Source of the DNA: Burkholderia sp. Ax-1719
Lineage (GTDB): Bacteria > Pseudomonadota > Gammaproteobacteria > Burkholderiales > Burkholderiaceae
Length of the DNA: 64,000 bases
Assembly: GCF_011753055.1 (NCBI RefSeq)
Contig: NZ_VWWJ01000019.1
Location: 62,001-126,000, forward strand
Direction of reading: 5' to 3'
Shown: piece after piece, positions 20,226 to 28,316 of the stretch
How the letters are laid out: each line of letters begins with the position of its first letter
Numbering within the stretch: the stretch's first letter is position 1
The notes under the pieces: generated by a model
Database searches by the model: none
What the model was told of the DNA's origin: nothing
What the model saw: only the letters and a program-made list of their open reading frames with translations
Program-made: the position numbers and the translations under genes

Positions 20226-21337
20226 TGACTGACACGTTGAAGATGGAAAACCGCGAACTGTTCTGGCCGCCCGCCGACGAACTGACCGAAACCGCCGAAC
20301 GCATCCGCGCGACGCTCGGCGACTGGCCGGCTACGCACGCGCCGTGGCGTCTGTGCCTCACGCCGCCTGACGCGCCCAATGGCGGCGACCTCATCATCGT
20401 CACCGACGCTGCGCCGCATCTGGCGAACATCGCGCGCTGGATGACCGAAGGCGCGGGCGTGATCGAGGCGAAGGGCGACGATCCCAGCGCCGCGCTCGTC
20501 ACGCTGCACCTGGGCGGCGAGCGCTATGCGCTCGAAGGCTCGCTGGCGGAAGACTGGATGCCCGCGCTGGCGGCGTTCCTCGATTGCGGTTTCGATCCGC
20601 ATGACGCGCTCGTGCTGGCGCTCGCCTGGCGTGACGGCGACGAGCAGAAAGCCGATGCCTGGCCCGTCGATATTGCGCGTTTCCCGCGTGTGCTCGGTCT
20701 GCCCGACGCACCGGCGCGGCCGTTCGCAACCTGCCCGCAAAAGCTCGGCCTCTACCCCGTGCTGCCGAGCGCCGACTGGGTCGAGCGCGTGCTCGATTTC
20801 GGCGTGAAGACCGTGCAGTTGCGCAGCAAGCAGCCGGAATCCGCCGAACTGACGCGCGAGATCGAGCGCTGCGTGGCGGCGGGCCGCAAGCACGACGCGC
20901 AACTTTTCATCAACGATCACTGGCAGGCGGCGATGGCCGCGGGTGCGTACGGCGTCCATCTCGGCCAGGAAGATCTGCGTGAGGCGGATCTGAATGCGCT
21001 GGCCGCGTCGGGCATTCGTTTAGGTTTGTCCACACACGGCTACTTCGAGATGCTCACGGCGTTGCACTTCCGCCCGAGCTATGTCGCGTGCGGCGCGGTG
21101 TTCGCCACCACCACGAAGTCCATGCCCACCGCGCCGCAGGGCATGCAGCGCCTCAAGCGCTACGTGCAGCTGCTCGACGGCGTGGTGCCGATGGTCGCAA
21201 TCGGCGGCATCGACGCCGCCGTGTTCCCGCAAGTGGTCGCCACGGGCGCGGGCAGCGTCGCGGTGGTGCGCGCCGTCACCGAGGCCGCCGACCCGGCTGC
21301 CGCCGTTGCTGCGCTGCGCAAAGCGTTTACGCAATAA
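20225..21337 (+). CDS. thiE: Thiamine-phosphate synthase ThiE with N-terminal extension
   Basis: A 370-residue protein; the ThiE domain occupies about residues 174-370 and joins HMP-PP with thiazole phosphate to give thiamine phosphate. Active-site blocks: VKTVQLRSK (194-202), LFINDHW (227-233), YGVHLGQEDL (242-251), GLSTHG, AVFATTTKSMPTAPQG and VPMVAIGGID. Stand-alone ThiE is about 210 residues, so about 170 are extra at the N-terminus. That part (WMPALAAFLDCGFDPHDALVLALAW near 111-135) faintly resembles the end of ThiD kinases, but the kinase ATP site is not visible; I treat it as a possible relic. Last gene of the riboswitch operon. Confidence 0.92.
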   Translation: MTDTLKMENRELFWPPADELTETAERIRATLGDWPATHAPWRLCLTPPDAPNGGDLIIVTDAAPHLANIARWMTEGAGVIEAKGDDPSAALVTLHLGGERYALEGSLAEDWMPALAAFLDCGFDPHDALVLALAWRDGDEQKADAWPVDIARFPRVLGLPDAPARPFATCPQKLGLYPVLPSADWVERVLDFGVKTVQLRSKQPESAELTREIERCVAAGRKHDAQLFINDHWQAAMAAGAYGVHLGQEDLREADLNALAASGIRLGLSTHGYFEMLTALHFRPSYVACGAVFATTTKSMPTAPQGMQRLKRYVQLLDGVVPMVAIGGIDAAVFPQVVATGAGSVAVVRAVTEAADPAAAVAALRKAFTQ

Positions 21338-21489
21338 TGGCCCGACCTCGCCGCAAGCCGCGCGCCTGATTTAATCGGGGCGCGATGCTGAAAATCGCGG
21401 CGGGAACCGAGCGGCAACGGGCGCCAGACGGCGCTCTTGCTTCATCAAAGGGTCATGGGCGCATCACGGCAGCAATTTCACGATGGCCC

Positions 21490-21495
21490 TATAAT
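21490..21495 (+). promoter_or_regulatory. -10 box of the mla operon
   Basis: TATAAT (21490-21495), perfect consensus but without a good -35 at 17 bases. The ATG of mlaF begins only 16 bases after the box, so the predicted message has a leader of about 9 bases and no Shine-Dalgarno sequence. Confidence 0.5.
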
Positions 21496-21510
21496 CCCGC
21501 CTTCGTGTAA

Positions 21511-22350
21511 ATGGACTTGTCAGCTTACGTGCCCTCATCCTCTGAGACCCTTCTGGAGCTGCGCGACGTCGACTTCGGCTATAGCGACCGGCTCGTCCTG
21601 TCCGGACTGAACATGCGCTTTGGCCGCGGTCAGGTGGTCGCGGTCATGGGCGGCTCGGGCGGCGGCAAGACCACGGTGCTGCGCCTGATCGGCGGTCTGG
21701 TGCGCGCGCAGCGCGGCCAGGTGCTGTTTCAGGGCCAGGACGTCGGCGCACAAACGCGCGAAGGCCTCTACGCGCTGCGCCGCAAAATGGGCATGCTGTT
21801 CCAGTTCGGCGCGCTGTTCACGGATATGTCCGTGTTCGAGAACGTCGCCTTTGCCCTGCGCGAACACACCGATCTCCCCGAAGAACTGATCCGCGACCTC
21901 GTGTTGATGAAGCTCAACGCGGTGGGCCTGCGCGGCGCGCGCGACCTCGCGCCTTCGGAGATCTCGGGCGGCATGGCGCGCCGCGTGGCGCTGGCGCGCG
22001 CCATCGCGCTCGACCCCGAACTCATGATGTACGACGAGCCATTCGCGGGCCTCGATCCCATTTCGCTCGGCATTACGGCGAACCTGATCCGCACGCTCAA
22101 CGACGCGCTCGGCGCGACGTCGATCCTCGTCACGCACGATGTGCCGGAATCGTTCGCCATCGCCGATTACGTCTACTTCGTCGCGAACGGCAAAGTGCAG
22201 GCGCAGGGCACGCCTGCCGAACTGCGCGCCTCGACTGATCCGATCGTGCGTCAGTTCATCGACGGCGCGCCGGACGGCCCGTTCCGCTTTCATTACCCGA
22301 CGAACGTCCCGCTCGACTCGGACTTCGGCATTGGCGGAGGCCGTCCATGA
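21511..22350 (+). CDS. mlaF: Phospholipid ABC transporter ATP-binding protein MlaF
   Basis: A 279-residue ABC ATPase energising retrograde or bidirectional lipid traffic between inner and outer membrane. Walker A GGSGGGKT at 47-54, signature ISGGMARRVALARA near 152-165 (the SGGMARR form typical of MlaF), Walker B ELMMYDEPFAGLDP near 171-184, and switch His in VTHDVPESF. It overlaps mlaE by four bases (ATGA at 22347-22350). First gene of mlaFEDACB. No ribosome site is visible before the ATG, in line with a very short leader. Confidence 0.96.
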   Translation: MDLSAYVPSSSETLLELRDVDFGYSDRLVLSGLNMRFGRGQVVAVMGGSGGGKTTVLRLIGGLVRAQRGQVLFQGQDVGAQTREGLYALRRKMGMLFQFGALFTDMSVFENVAFALREHTDLPEELIRDLVLMKLNAVGLRGARDLAPSEISGGMARRVALARAIALDPELMMYDEPFAGLDPISLGITANLIRTLNDALGATSILVTHDVPESFAIADYVYFVANGKVQAQGTPAELRASTDPIVRQFIDGAPDGPFRFHYPTNVPLDSDFGIGGGRP

Positions 22351-23123
22351 TCGGCGCTATCAGTTCGGTCGGCCGTGGCGTGCTCGATTCGATCACGCGC
22401 GCGGGCCATGCCACGCGCTTCTTCGTGCGCCTCGTGCTGGAATTTTTCCCGCTGCTGCGCCGTCCGCGTCTTGTCACGAAGCAGATCCACTTCGTCGGTA
22501 ATTATTCGCTGCTGATCATCGCGGTGTCGGGGCTGTTTGTTGGCTTCGTGCTGGGTCTGCAGGGCTATTACACGCTCAACCGTTATGGTTCGGAGCAGGC
22601 GCTCGGGCTGCTGGTGGCGCTGTCGCTGGTGCGCGAACTCGGTCCCGTGGTCACGGCGCTGCTGTTCGCAGGCCGCGCGGGCACGTCGCTCACCGCCGAA
22701 ATCGGCCTGATGAAGGCGGGCGAACAACTCACCGCCATGGAAATGATGGCGGTGGACCCGGTGCGTATCGTGGTCGCGCCGCGCATGTGGGCGGGCGTGA
22801 TCGCCATGCCGATTCTGGCGGCCATCTTCAGCGCGGTCGGCATTCTGGGCGGCTACGTGGTGGGCGTGCTGCTGATCGGCGTAGATTCGGGCGCGTTCTG
22901 GTCGCAGATGCAAGGCGGCGTCGATGTCTGGAAGGATGTGGGCAACGGCGTGATCAAGAGCATCGTGTTCGGCTTCGCCGTGACATTTACCGCGCTGTAT
23001 CAGGGTTACGAAGCCAAGCCCACGCCTGAAGGCGTGTCGCGCGCGACGACCAAGACCGTCGTGTATGCATCGCTTGCGGTGCTCGGCCTCGACTTCCTGC
23101 TGACCGCGCTGATGTTCAGCTAA
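22347..23123 (+). CDS. mlaE: Phospholipid ABC transporter permease MlaE
   Basis: A 258-residue integral membrane protein of the MlaE/Ttg2B permease family with about five or six hydrophobic segments. Family blocks: LTAEIGLMKAGEQLTAMEMM (the coupling region contacting MlaF), VDPVRIVVAPR, and YEAKPTPEGVSRATTKTVV near the C-terminus. The start overlaps mlaF, which couples production of the two subunits of the MlaFEDB complex. Confidence 0.96.
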   Translation: MIGAISSVGRGVLDSITRAGHATRFFVRLVLEFFPLLRRPRLVTKQIHFVGNYSLLIIAVSGLFVGFVLGLQGYYTLNRYGSEQALGLLVALSLVRELGPVVTALLFAGRAGTSLTAEIGLMKAGEQLTAMEMMAVDPVRIVVAPRMWAGVIAMPILAAIFSAVGILGGYVVGVLLIGVDSGAFWSQMQGGVDVWKDVGNGVIKSIVFGFAVTFTALYQGYEAKPTPEGVSRATTKTVVYASLAVLGLDFLLTALMFS

Positions 23124-23234
23124 GGCTAAAGGCCAAACAGGCCAAAACAGGTCCGGCACGCGTTGCATCGATGCGGCGTGCGGGCCACGCGGCGGGCGCC
23201 CGAAAGGGCGACGCTGCAACGGATTCTCATTGGG

Positions 23235-23840
23235 ATGACGATGAAAAAGACTGCTCTCGACTTCTGGGTCGGCCTGTTCGTGGTGCTGGGCTTCATTGCG
23301 CTGCTGTTTCTCGCGCTGAAGGCCGGCAATATGAGCTCGCTTTCGTTCCAGCAGACCTATGCCGTGAAGATGAAATTCGACAACATCGGCGGCCTCAAGC
23401 CGCGCGCGCCCGTCAAGAGCGCGGGCGTGACCGTGGGCCGGGTGGCGTCGATCGGCTTCGACAGCAATTCCTATCAGGCGCTCGTCACGATCAACCTGGA
23501 CCAGCAGTACCAGTTCCCGAAGGACTCGTCGGCCAAGATCCTGACGTCGGGTCTGCTCGGCGAGCAGTACATCGGTCTGGAACCGGGCGGCGACGATCAG
23601 ATGCTCAAGAACGGCGACACCATCTCCATGACGCAATCGGCGATCGTGCTCGAAAACCTGATCAGTCAGTTCCTCTATAGCAAGGCGGCCGATTCGGGCG
23701 CCTCGAAATCTGGCAGCAGCGCGGGTAGCAGCGCAGGCAACGGAGCCGCGAACGGGGCGGCAGGCACGGCAGCGGGCGGCGCAAGCCCCGCGCCGGCACC
23801 GGCGTCGGCGCAGGCAGGCTCCGGCGCGGCGGCCCAATAA
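23235..23840 (+). CDS. mlaD: MCE-domain lipid-binding protein MlaD
   Basis: A 201-residue periplasmic protein anchored by one N-terminal membrane helix (WVGLFVVLGFIALLFLAL, 11-28) followed by the MCE domain (about 40-118; NIGGLKPRAPVKSAGVTVGRV at 50-70, SGLLGEQYIGLEPGG at 105-119). MlaD forms the hexameric ring on MlaE. Residues 152-201 are a Ser/Ala/Gly/Pro-rich low-complexity tail. Start ATG 23235 is preceded by TGGG; ATG 23241 is also possible. It is 111 bases after mlaE. Confidence 0.95.
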   Translation: MTMKKTALDFWVGLFVVLGFIALLFLALKAGNMSSLSFQQTYAVKMKFDNIGGLKPRAPVKSAGVTVGRVASIGFDSNSYQALVTINLDQQYQFPKDSSAKILTSGLLGEQYIGLEPGGDDQMLKNGDTISMTQSAIVLENLISQFLYSKAADSGASKSGSSAGSSAGNGAANGAAGTAAGGASPAPAPASAQAGSGAAAQ

Positions 23841-23851
23841 GGAGAATAAAA

Positions 23852-24883
23852 ATGATCACCACACGCATGCGCGCCATCACGATCGGCGTTGCGGCGCTCG
23901 CGCTGACGGCATGCTCGACGGTGCAGACGCCGTCGAAAGACGATCCGTGGGAAGGCTTCAACCGCACGGTCTACACCTTCAACGACAAGGTGGACCAGTA
24001 CGCGCTCAAGCCGGTCGCGAAGGGCTACGTCAAGATCACGCCGCAACCGGTGCGTGACAGCGTGACGAACTTCTTCGCCAATATCGGCGACGTCTACAAC
24101 GCCGCCAACAACTTCCTGCAGCTGAAGATTACCGACGGTGTCGAAGACATCATGCGGATCGTGATCAACACGGTCTTCGGCGTGGGCGGTCTGTTCGACG
24201 TGGCGACGCTCGCGAAGCTGCCCAAGCACAACCAGGACTTCGGTTTGACGCTCGGCCACTATGGCGTGCCGGCGGGCCCGTACCTCGTGCTGCCGCTGTT
24301 CGGCCCGAGCACGGTGCGCGACGGCGTGGGTCTGGTCGGCAACTACTTCATCAACCCGATCAGCTATATCGATTCGTCGGCGGTGTCGTGGGGCCTGTAT
24401 GGCCTGAACGTTGTCAGCACGCGCGCGAATCTGCTGGGCGCGAGCGACCTGCTCGAAGGCGCGGCGATCGACAAGTACTCGTTCGTGCGCAACACCTATC
24501 TGCAACGCCGCCGTTATCAGCTTTCGGATGGCCGCGCGTCGGGCGCAAGCCTGCCTGATTACGGCGATGGCGCGCCGCCGCCCAATTATGGCGAGCCGGA
24601 CGATGGCGCGGCTGCGCCCGCCGCTGCTTCGGGCGCGGCAGCAGCGGTCCCGGCGTCGGGCACTGCGCGTGCTGCAACGCCCAGTGCGGCCAGCATGCCG
24701 CCGGCGTATCCGAATGGCGTGCAGGCAGCGCCTGCCACGCTCGAAGGCCCGACCGGCGCGGCAACGCCTGCTACGGCTTCGGGCGCCGCAGTGCCGGACG
24801 GCGCTTCGGCGACCAGCGTGCCTGGCGACTCGATGGTCCCGCCGTCGCGCTTCGGTTATCCGGGTCTGCTGCGTCTGCATTGA
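23852..24883 (+). CDS. mlaA: Outer-membrane lipoprotein MlaA (VacJ)
   Basis: A 343-residue lipoprotein: signal peptide with lipobox LTAC and acylated Cys21. The MlaA core, about 30-220, contains DPWEGFNRTVYTFND (31-45), NFFANIGDVYNAANNFLQ (73-90), GLTLGHYGVPAGPYLVLPLF (131-150) and GPSTVRDGVG. It removes mislocalised phospholipid from the outer leaflet of the outer membrane and passes it to MlaC. Residues about 231-343 are an Ala/Pro/Gly/Ser-rich extension not found in enterobacterial MlaA. Unlike in E. coli, mlaA lies inside the mla operon. AGGAG precedes the start. Confidence 0.95.
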   Translation: MITTRMRAITIGVAALALTACSTVQTPSKDDPWEGFNRTVYTFNDKVDQYALKPVAKGYVKITPQPVRDSVTNFFANIGDVYNAANNFLQLKITDGVEDIMRIVINTVFGVGGLFDVATLAKLPKHNQDFGLTLGHYGVPAGPYLVLPLFGPSTVRDGVGLVGNYFINPISYIDSSAVSWGLYGLNVVSTRANLLGASDLLEGAAIDKYSFVRNTYLQRRRYQLSDGRASGASLPDYGDGAPPPNYGEPDDGAAAPAAASGAAAAVPASGTARAATPSAASMPPAYPNGVQAAPATLEGPTGAATPATASGAAVPDGASATSVPGDSMVPPSRFGYPGLLRLH

Positions 24884-25083
24884 GTACAGGTTGAACAAGA
24901 CAACCGGCGCGGCACGGCTGCTTCAACGCCGCTCGCCGCGCTGGCGTTTCGTTGCACACGTCTGACGTAACAAGTCGATACGCTTGTCGCAGTTTCCTGG
25001 CACTTATTGACTCAGTGCGATAGAACTCGCGTGATATCGTTGGCGTCCAACGGGGCGTATTTCCCCAACTTGCAGGACTCGAT

Positions 25084-25722
25084 ATGAAAAAATTCTTTCT
25101 GCTTCCGCTTTTTGCCGCGTTTTTTGCCTTTGCCGGTGCGGGCTCCGCATCTGCGCAAACGGTCGACACCAGCAACCCTGACGCGCTGATCAAGGCCGTC
25201 ACGCAGCAGGTGATGGACCAGATCAAGGGCGACAAGTCGATTCAATCCGGCGACATCAGCAAGATCACGCAACTGGTGAACGAGAAGATCTTGCCGTACA
25301 CGGACTTCCGCCGCACCACGCAGCTCGCGATGGGCCGCAACTGGCGCACCGCCACGCCCGACCAGCAGCAACAGGTCATCGAACAGTTCAAGATGCTGCT
25401 GATCCGCACTTACTCGGGCGCGCTCGCCCAGGTCCGCGATCAACAGATCGAATACAAGCCGTTCCGCGCCAACCCGGACGATACCGATGTCGTGGTCCGT
25501 TCGACGGTGCTGAACAACGGCCAGCCGATCGAGCTCGACTACCGTCTGTACAAGACGCCGCAAGGCTGGCGCGTGTATGACATCAACGTGCTCGGCGCGT
25601 GGCTGATCCAGGCTTATCAGCAGCAGTTCCAGGAAAAGATCCAGCAGGGCGGTGTGCAAGGCCTGATCTCGTTCCTCACGCAGCGTAACCAGCAACTCGC
25701 CGCAGGCAAGGCTGCTTCGTGA
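25084..25722 (+). CDS. mlaC: Periplasmic phospholipid shuttle MlaC
   Basis: A 212-residue protein with a cleavable signal peptide (MKKFFLL, hydrophobic core, ASA cleavage after residue 24). Core blocks: LVNEKILPYTDFRRTTQLAMG, KMLLIRTYSGAL and YRLYKTPQGWRVYDINVLG are typical of the MlaC/Ttg2D family, which carries phospholipid between MlaA and MlaFEDB. It begins 200 bases after mlaA; its stop overlaps the mlaB start (GTGA at 25719-25722). Confidence 0.96.
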   Translation: MKKFFLLPLFAAFFAFAGAGSASAQTVDTSNPDALIKAVTQQVMDQIKGDKSIQSGDISKITQLVNEKILPYTDFRRTTQLAMGRNWRTATPDQQQQVIEQFKMLLIRTYSGALAQVRDQQIEYKPFRANPDDTDVVVRSTVLNNGQPIELDYRLYKTPQGWRVYDINVLGAWLIQAYQQQFQEKIQQGGVQGLISFLTQRNQQLAAGKAAS

Positions 25723-25991
25723 GCGAACGCTTCGCCACCGGCGCCACGCTGACCCACGAGAGCGCGAACGCCGCGCTCTCGGCGGGTTTTGCGCAGATCA
25801 AGGCGGGCGCAACCGCCGTCGATTGCTCGGCGCTTACGCAGTTCGATTCGTCGGCGCTGGCCGTGCTGATCGCCTGGCAGCGCGCCGCACGCGAACGCGG
25901 CGTCACCCTCAGCGTCCTCAATCTCCCTGCCGCGCTCGCGTCTCTCGCGCGCGCCTATGGCGTCGATACGCTCCTGCACGAGCGACATTGA
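25719..25991 (+). CDS. mlaB: STAS-domain protein MlaB
   Basis: A 90-residue cytoplasmic STAS-domain protein (AVDCSALTQFDSSALAVLI at 31-49 is the STAS signature region) that binds MlaF and stabilises the transporter. The GTG start overlaps the mlaC stop by four bases. Last gene of the mla operon; the next transcription unit begins with TATAAT at 26119. Confidence 0.92.
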   Translation: MSERFATGATLTHESANAALSAGFAQIKAGATAVDCSALTQFDSSALAVLIAWQRAARERGVTLSVLNLPAALASLARAYGVDTLLHERH

Positions 25992-26118
25992 CGCGCGCCG
26001 GTCTGCGGCGCAGCGCCTGCGATGTTTCATCCCATCGCCAGTCGCGCAGCCGCCGCAAGCCGACGCATCCCAATCTCCCTGTTCAGACCGAGGTCGGGTC
26101 GGGCTTTCCGACTTGGCC

Positions 26119-26124
26119 TATAAT
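26119..26124 (+). promoter_or_regulatory. -10 box upstream of the ABC-2 exporter genes
   Basis: TATAAT (26119-26124) in the context TTGGCCTATAAT; the -35 region is poor, as at the mla promoter (GGCCCTATAAT). It lies about 140 bases upstream of the ABC ATPase start. Confidence 0.45.
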
Positions 26125-26265
26125 CAAACGTTTTTTGGGCGCTGCCCCGGGATTCCGGAGCCAGCGAAGGCCGTCGGATAATCCGGTGCCGTCCCCAATA
26201 AGACTTCCTCGCAGCATAGATGCACTTACCGGCCGCGCCGTTCAAAGACGGGCGGCGTCTGAGTC

Positions 26266-27189
26266 ATGCCAGCCATAGAAATCCGCAACGTCAAGAAGCG
26301 CTACAAAGAGCTTCAGGCGCTCAAGGGCGTCAGCTTCACGGTCGAAGAAGGCGAGTTCTTCGGGCTGCTCGGCCCGAACGGCGCGGGCAAGACGACGCTC
26401 ATCAGCGCGCTTGCCGGCCTCGCGCGAGCCGATGAGGGCACGATCGCCGTGCGCGGTCACGATGTCGTCAGCGACTACCGCAACGCGCGCCGCAACCTCG
26501 GTGTCGTTCCGCAGGAACTCGTATTCGATCCGTTCTTCACGGTGCGCGAGACGCTGCGTATCCAGTCCGGCTACTTCGGCCTGCGCAAAAACGACGCGTG
26601 GATCGACGAGATCATGGCCAATCTCGATCTCACCGAGAAAGCCGACGTCAACATGCGCGCGCTCTCGGGCGGCATGAAGCGCCGCGTGCTGGTCGCGCAG
26701 GCGCTGGTGCACCGTCCGCCCGTGATCGTGCTCGACGAGCCGACCGCCGGCGTGGACGTGGAGTTGCGCCAGACGCTCTGGAAGTTCATCTCGCGCCTGA
26801 ATCGCGAAGGGCACACCATCGTGCTCACCACGCATTACCTCGAAGAAGCCGAAGAGCTCTGCAATCGCATGGCCATGCTGCGCCGCGGCGAGGTAGTGGC
26901 GCTCGAACGCACCAGCACGCTGCTGCAGCGCTTCGCCGGTACGCAGCTGTATCTGCGCTTTTCCGCGGGCGCGTTGCCCACGGAGCTGCGTTCGCTCGAA
27001 GTCGGAACAACCAACGGCAACGACCAGCATCTGCTGCGTCTTACCAGCTACGACGAGGTCGAGCGCATTCTCGGCCTGTGCCGCGCGAACGGCTGCAAGA
27101 TCGAAGAAATGGAAGTGCGCAAGGCGGATCTCGAAGACGTCTTCGTGCAGGTGATGAACGGTCCGGAAGTGATCGAGGGGCTTGCATGA
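26266..27189 (+). CDS. ABC-2 type exporter, ATP-binding protein (YadG-like)
   Basis: A 307-residue ABC ATPase: Walker A GPNGAGKT at 36-43, signature LSGGMKRRVLVAQAL near 137-151, Walker B VIVLDEPTAGVD near 158-169 and switch His in LTTHYLEEAEELC. It matches the YadG branch of ABC-2 exporters, whose substrate is unknown. The stop overlaps the permease start (ATGA at 27186-27189). Position between mla and ibaG-murA suggests a cell-envelope role by context only. Confidence 0.9.
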   Translation: MPAIEIRNVKKRYKELQALKGVSFTVEEGEFFGLLGPNGAGKTTLISALAGLARADEGTIAVRGHDVVSDYRNARRNLGVVPQELVFDPFFTVRETLRIQSGYFGLRKNDAWIDEIMANLDLTEKADVNMRALSGGMKRRVLVAQALVHRPPVIVLDEPTAGVDVELRQTLWKFISRLNREGHTIVLTTHYLEEAEELCNRMAMLRRGEVVALERTSTLLQRFAGTQLYLRFSAGALPTELRSLEVGTTNGNDQHLLRLTSYDEVERILGLCRANGCKIEEMEVRKADLEDVFVQVMNGPEVIEGLA

Positions 27190-27941
27190 GCGGTTTCCGT
27201 ACGTTGTTCTACAAAGAGGTGCTGCGCTTCTGGAAGGTCGCCTTCCAGACCGTGCTGGCGCCGGTCATCACCGCGCTGCTCTATCTGACGATCTTCGGCC
27301 ACGCGCTGCGCGGGCACGTCGAGGTCTATCCGGGCGTGGAGTACACGAGCTTCCTGATCCCGGGTCTCGTGATGATGAGCGTGCTGCAGAACGCCTTCGC
27401 CAATTCGTCGTCGTCGCTGATCCAGTCGAAGATCACGGGCAATTTAGTATTCGTGCTATTGCCGCCGCTGGCCGCCTGGGAGATGTTTGGGGCTTACGTG
27501 CTCGCCTCGATCGTGCGCGGCCTCGCCGTTGGCGCGGGCGTGTTCGTCGTGACGATCTGGTTCATTCCGATGAGCTTCGCAGCGCCGCTTTACATCATCG
27601 CGTTCGCGGTGCTCGGCTCGGCGATCCTCGGCACGCTCGGCCTGATCGCCGGGATCTGGGCCGAAAAGTTCGACCAGCTCGCGGCGTTTCAGAACTTTCT
27701 TATCATGCCGCTCACGTTCCTTTCGGGCGTGTTCTATTCGACGCATACGCTGCCGCCGGTCTGGCGCGAGGTGTCGCGGCTCAACCCGTTCTTCTACATG
27801 ATCGACGGCTTCCGCTACGGGTTCTTCGGGCTTTCCGATATCAACCCGTTCGTGAGTCTGGCGATCGTTTTCGTGTTTTTCGTGGTGCTGGCGACCATTG
27901 CGATGCGTCTGCTCGCAAGCGGTTACAAGCTGCGCCACTAA
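27186..27941 (+). CDS. ABC-2 type exporter, permease (YadH-like)
   Basis: A 251-residue polytopic membrane protein of the ABC-2 family: about six hydrophobic segments, with EYTSFLIPGLVMMSVLQNAF and the C-terminal FLSGVFYSTHTLPPVWREVS, the conserved ABC-2 motif. It begins within the stop codon of the ATPase gene and is followed after 27 bases by ibaG, so the four genes through murA may share a transcript. Confidence 0.9.
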   Translation: MSGFRTLFYKEVLRFWKVAFQTVLAPVITALLYLTIFGHALRGHVEVYPGVEYTSFLIPGLVMMSVLQNAFANSSSSLIQSKITGNLVFVLLPPLAAWEMFGAYVLASIVRGLAVGAGVFVVTIWFIPMSFAAPLYIIAFAVLGSAILGTLGLIAGIWAEKFDQLAAFQNFLIMPLTFLSGVFYSTHTLPPVWREVSRLNPFFYMIDGFRYGFFGLSDINPFVSLAIVFVFFVVLATIAMRLLASGYKLRH

Positions 27942-27968
27942 GTGAAATTCAGGCAGGAGCCTTTCACC

Positions 27969-28208
27969 ATGTTGTCTTCGGAACAGCTCAAGCAGTACAT
28001 CCTGGCCGGGCTCGCGTGCGAGCATCTGGAGGTCGAGGGCGACGACGGCACGCATTTTTCCGCGATCGTCGTTTCGTCGGCCTTCGAGGGCAAGCGTCTG
28101 ATCCAGCGCCATCAGCTCGTCTATGCGGCGCTCGGCGACCGCATGCGCGCGGAAATCCACGCGCTCAGCATGAAGACGCTCACGCCCGCCGAATGGCAGA
28201 ACGCATAA
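27969..28208 (+). CDS. ibaG: BolA-family protein IbaG
   Basis: A 79-residue BolA-like protein. Conserved segment LVYAALGDRMRAEIHALSMKT near 48-68 includes the His used with glutaredoxins to hold a 2Fe-2S cluster. Gene order ibaG-murA is conserved in many proteobacteria. A monothiol glutaredoxin (grxD, at 60994) is elsewhere in the window and is a possible partner by family knowledge. Start ATG 27969 is chosen because AGGAG lies 9 bases upstream; the GTG at 27942 is in frame but lies just after the preceding stop. Confidence 0.9.
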   Translation: MLSSEQLKQYILAGLACEHLEVEGDDGTHFSAIVVSSAFEGKRLIQRHQLVYAALGDRMRAEIHALSMKTLTPAEWQNA

Positions 28209-28316
28209 TCTGGAATCTCAGTGCGAATTACCCAGGATAAAGGCGCCGCAGCCAGCGGCGCCGCTCATCAAGACGCGACCCCTCAAGCCGGCCGCACCGA
28301 TCAGGAAACTTCAGGC

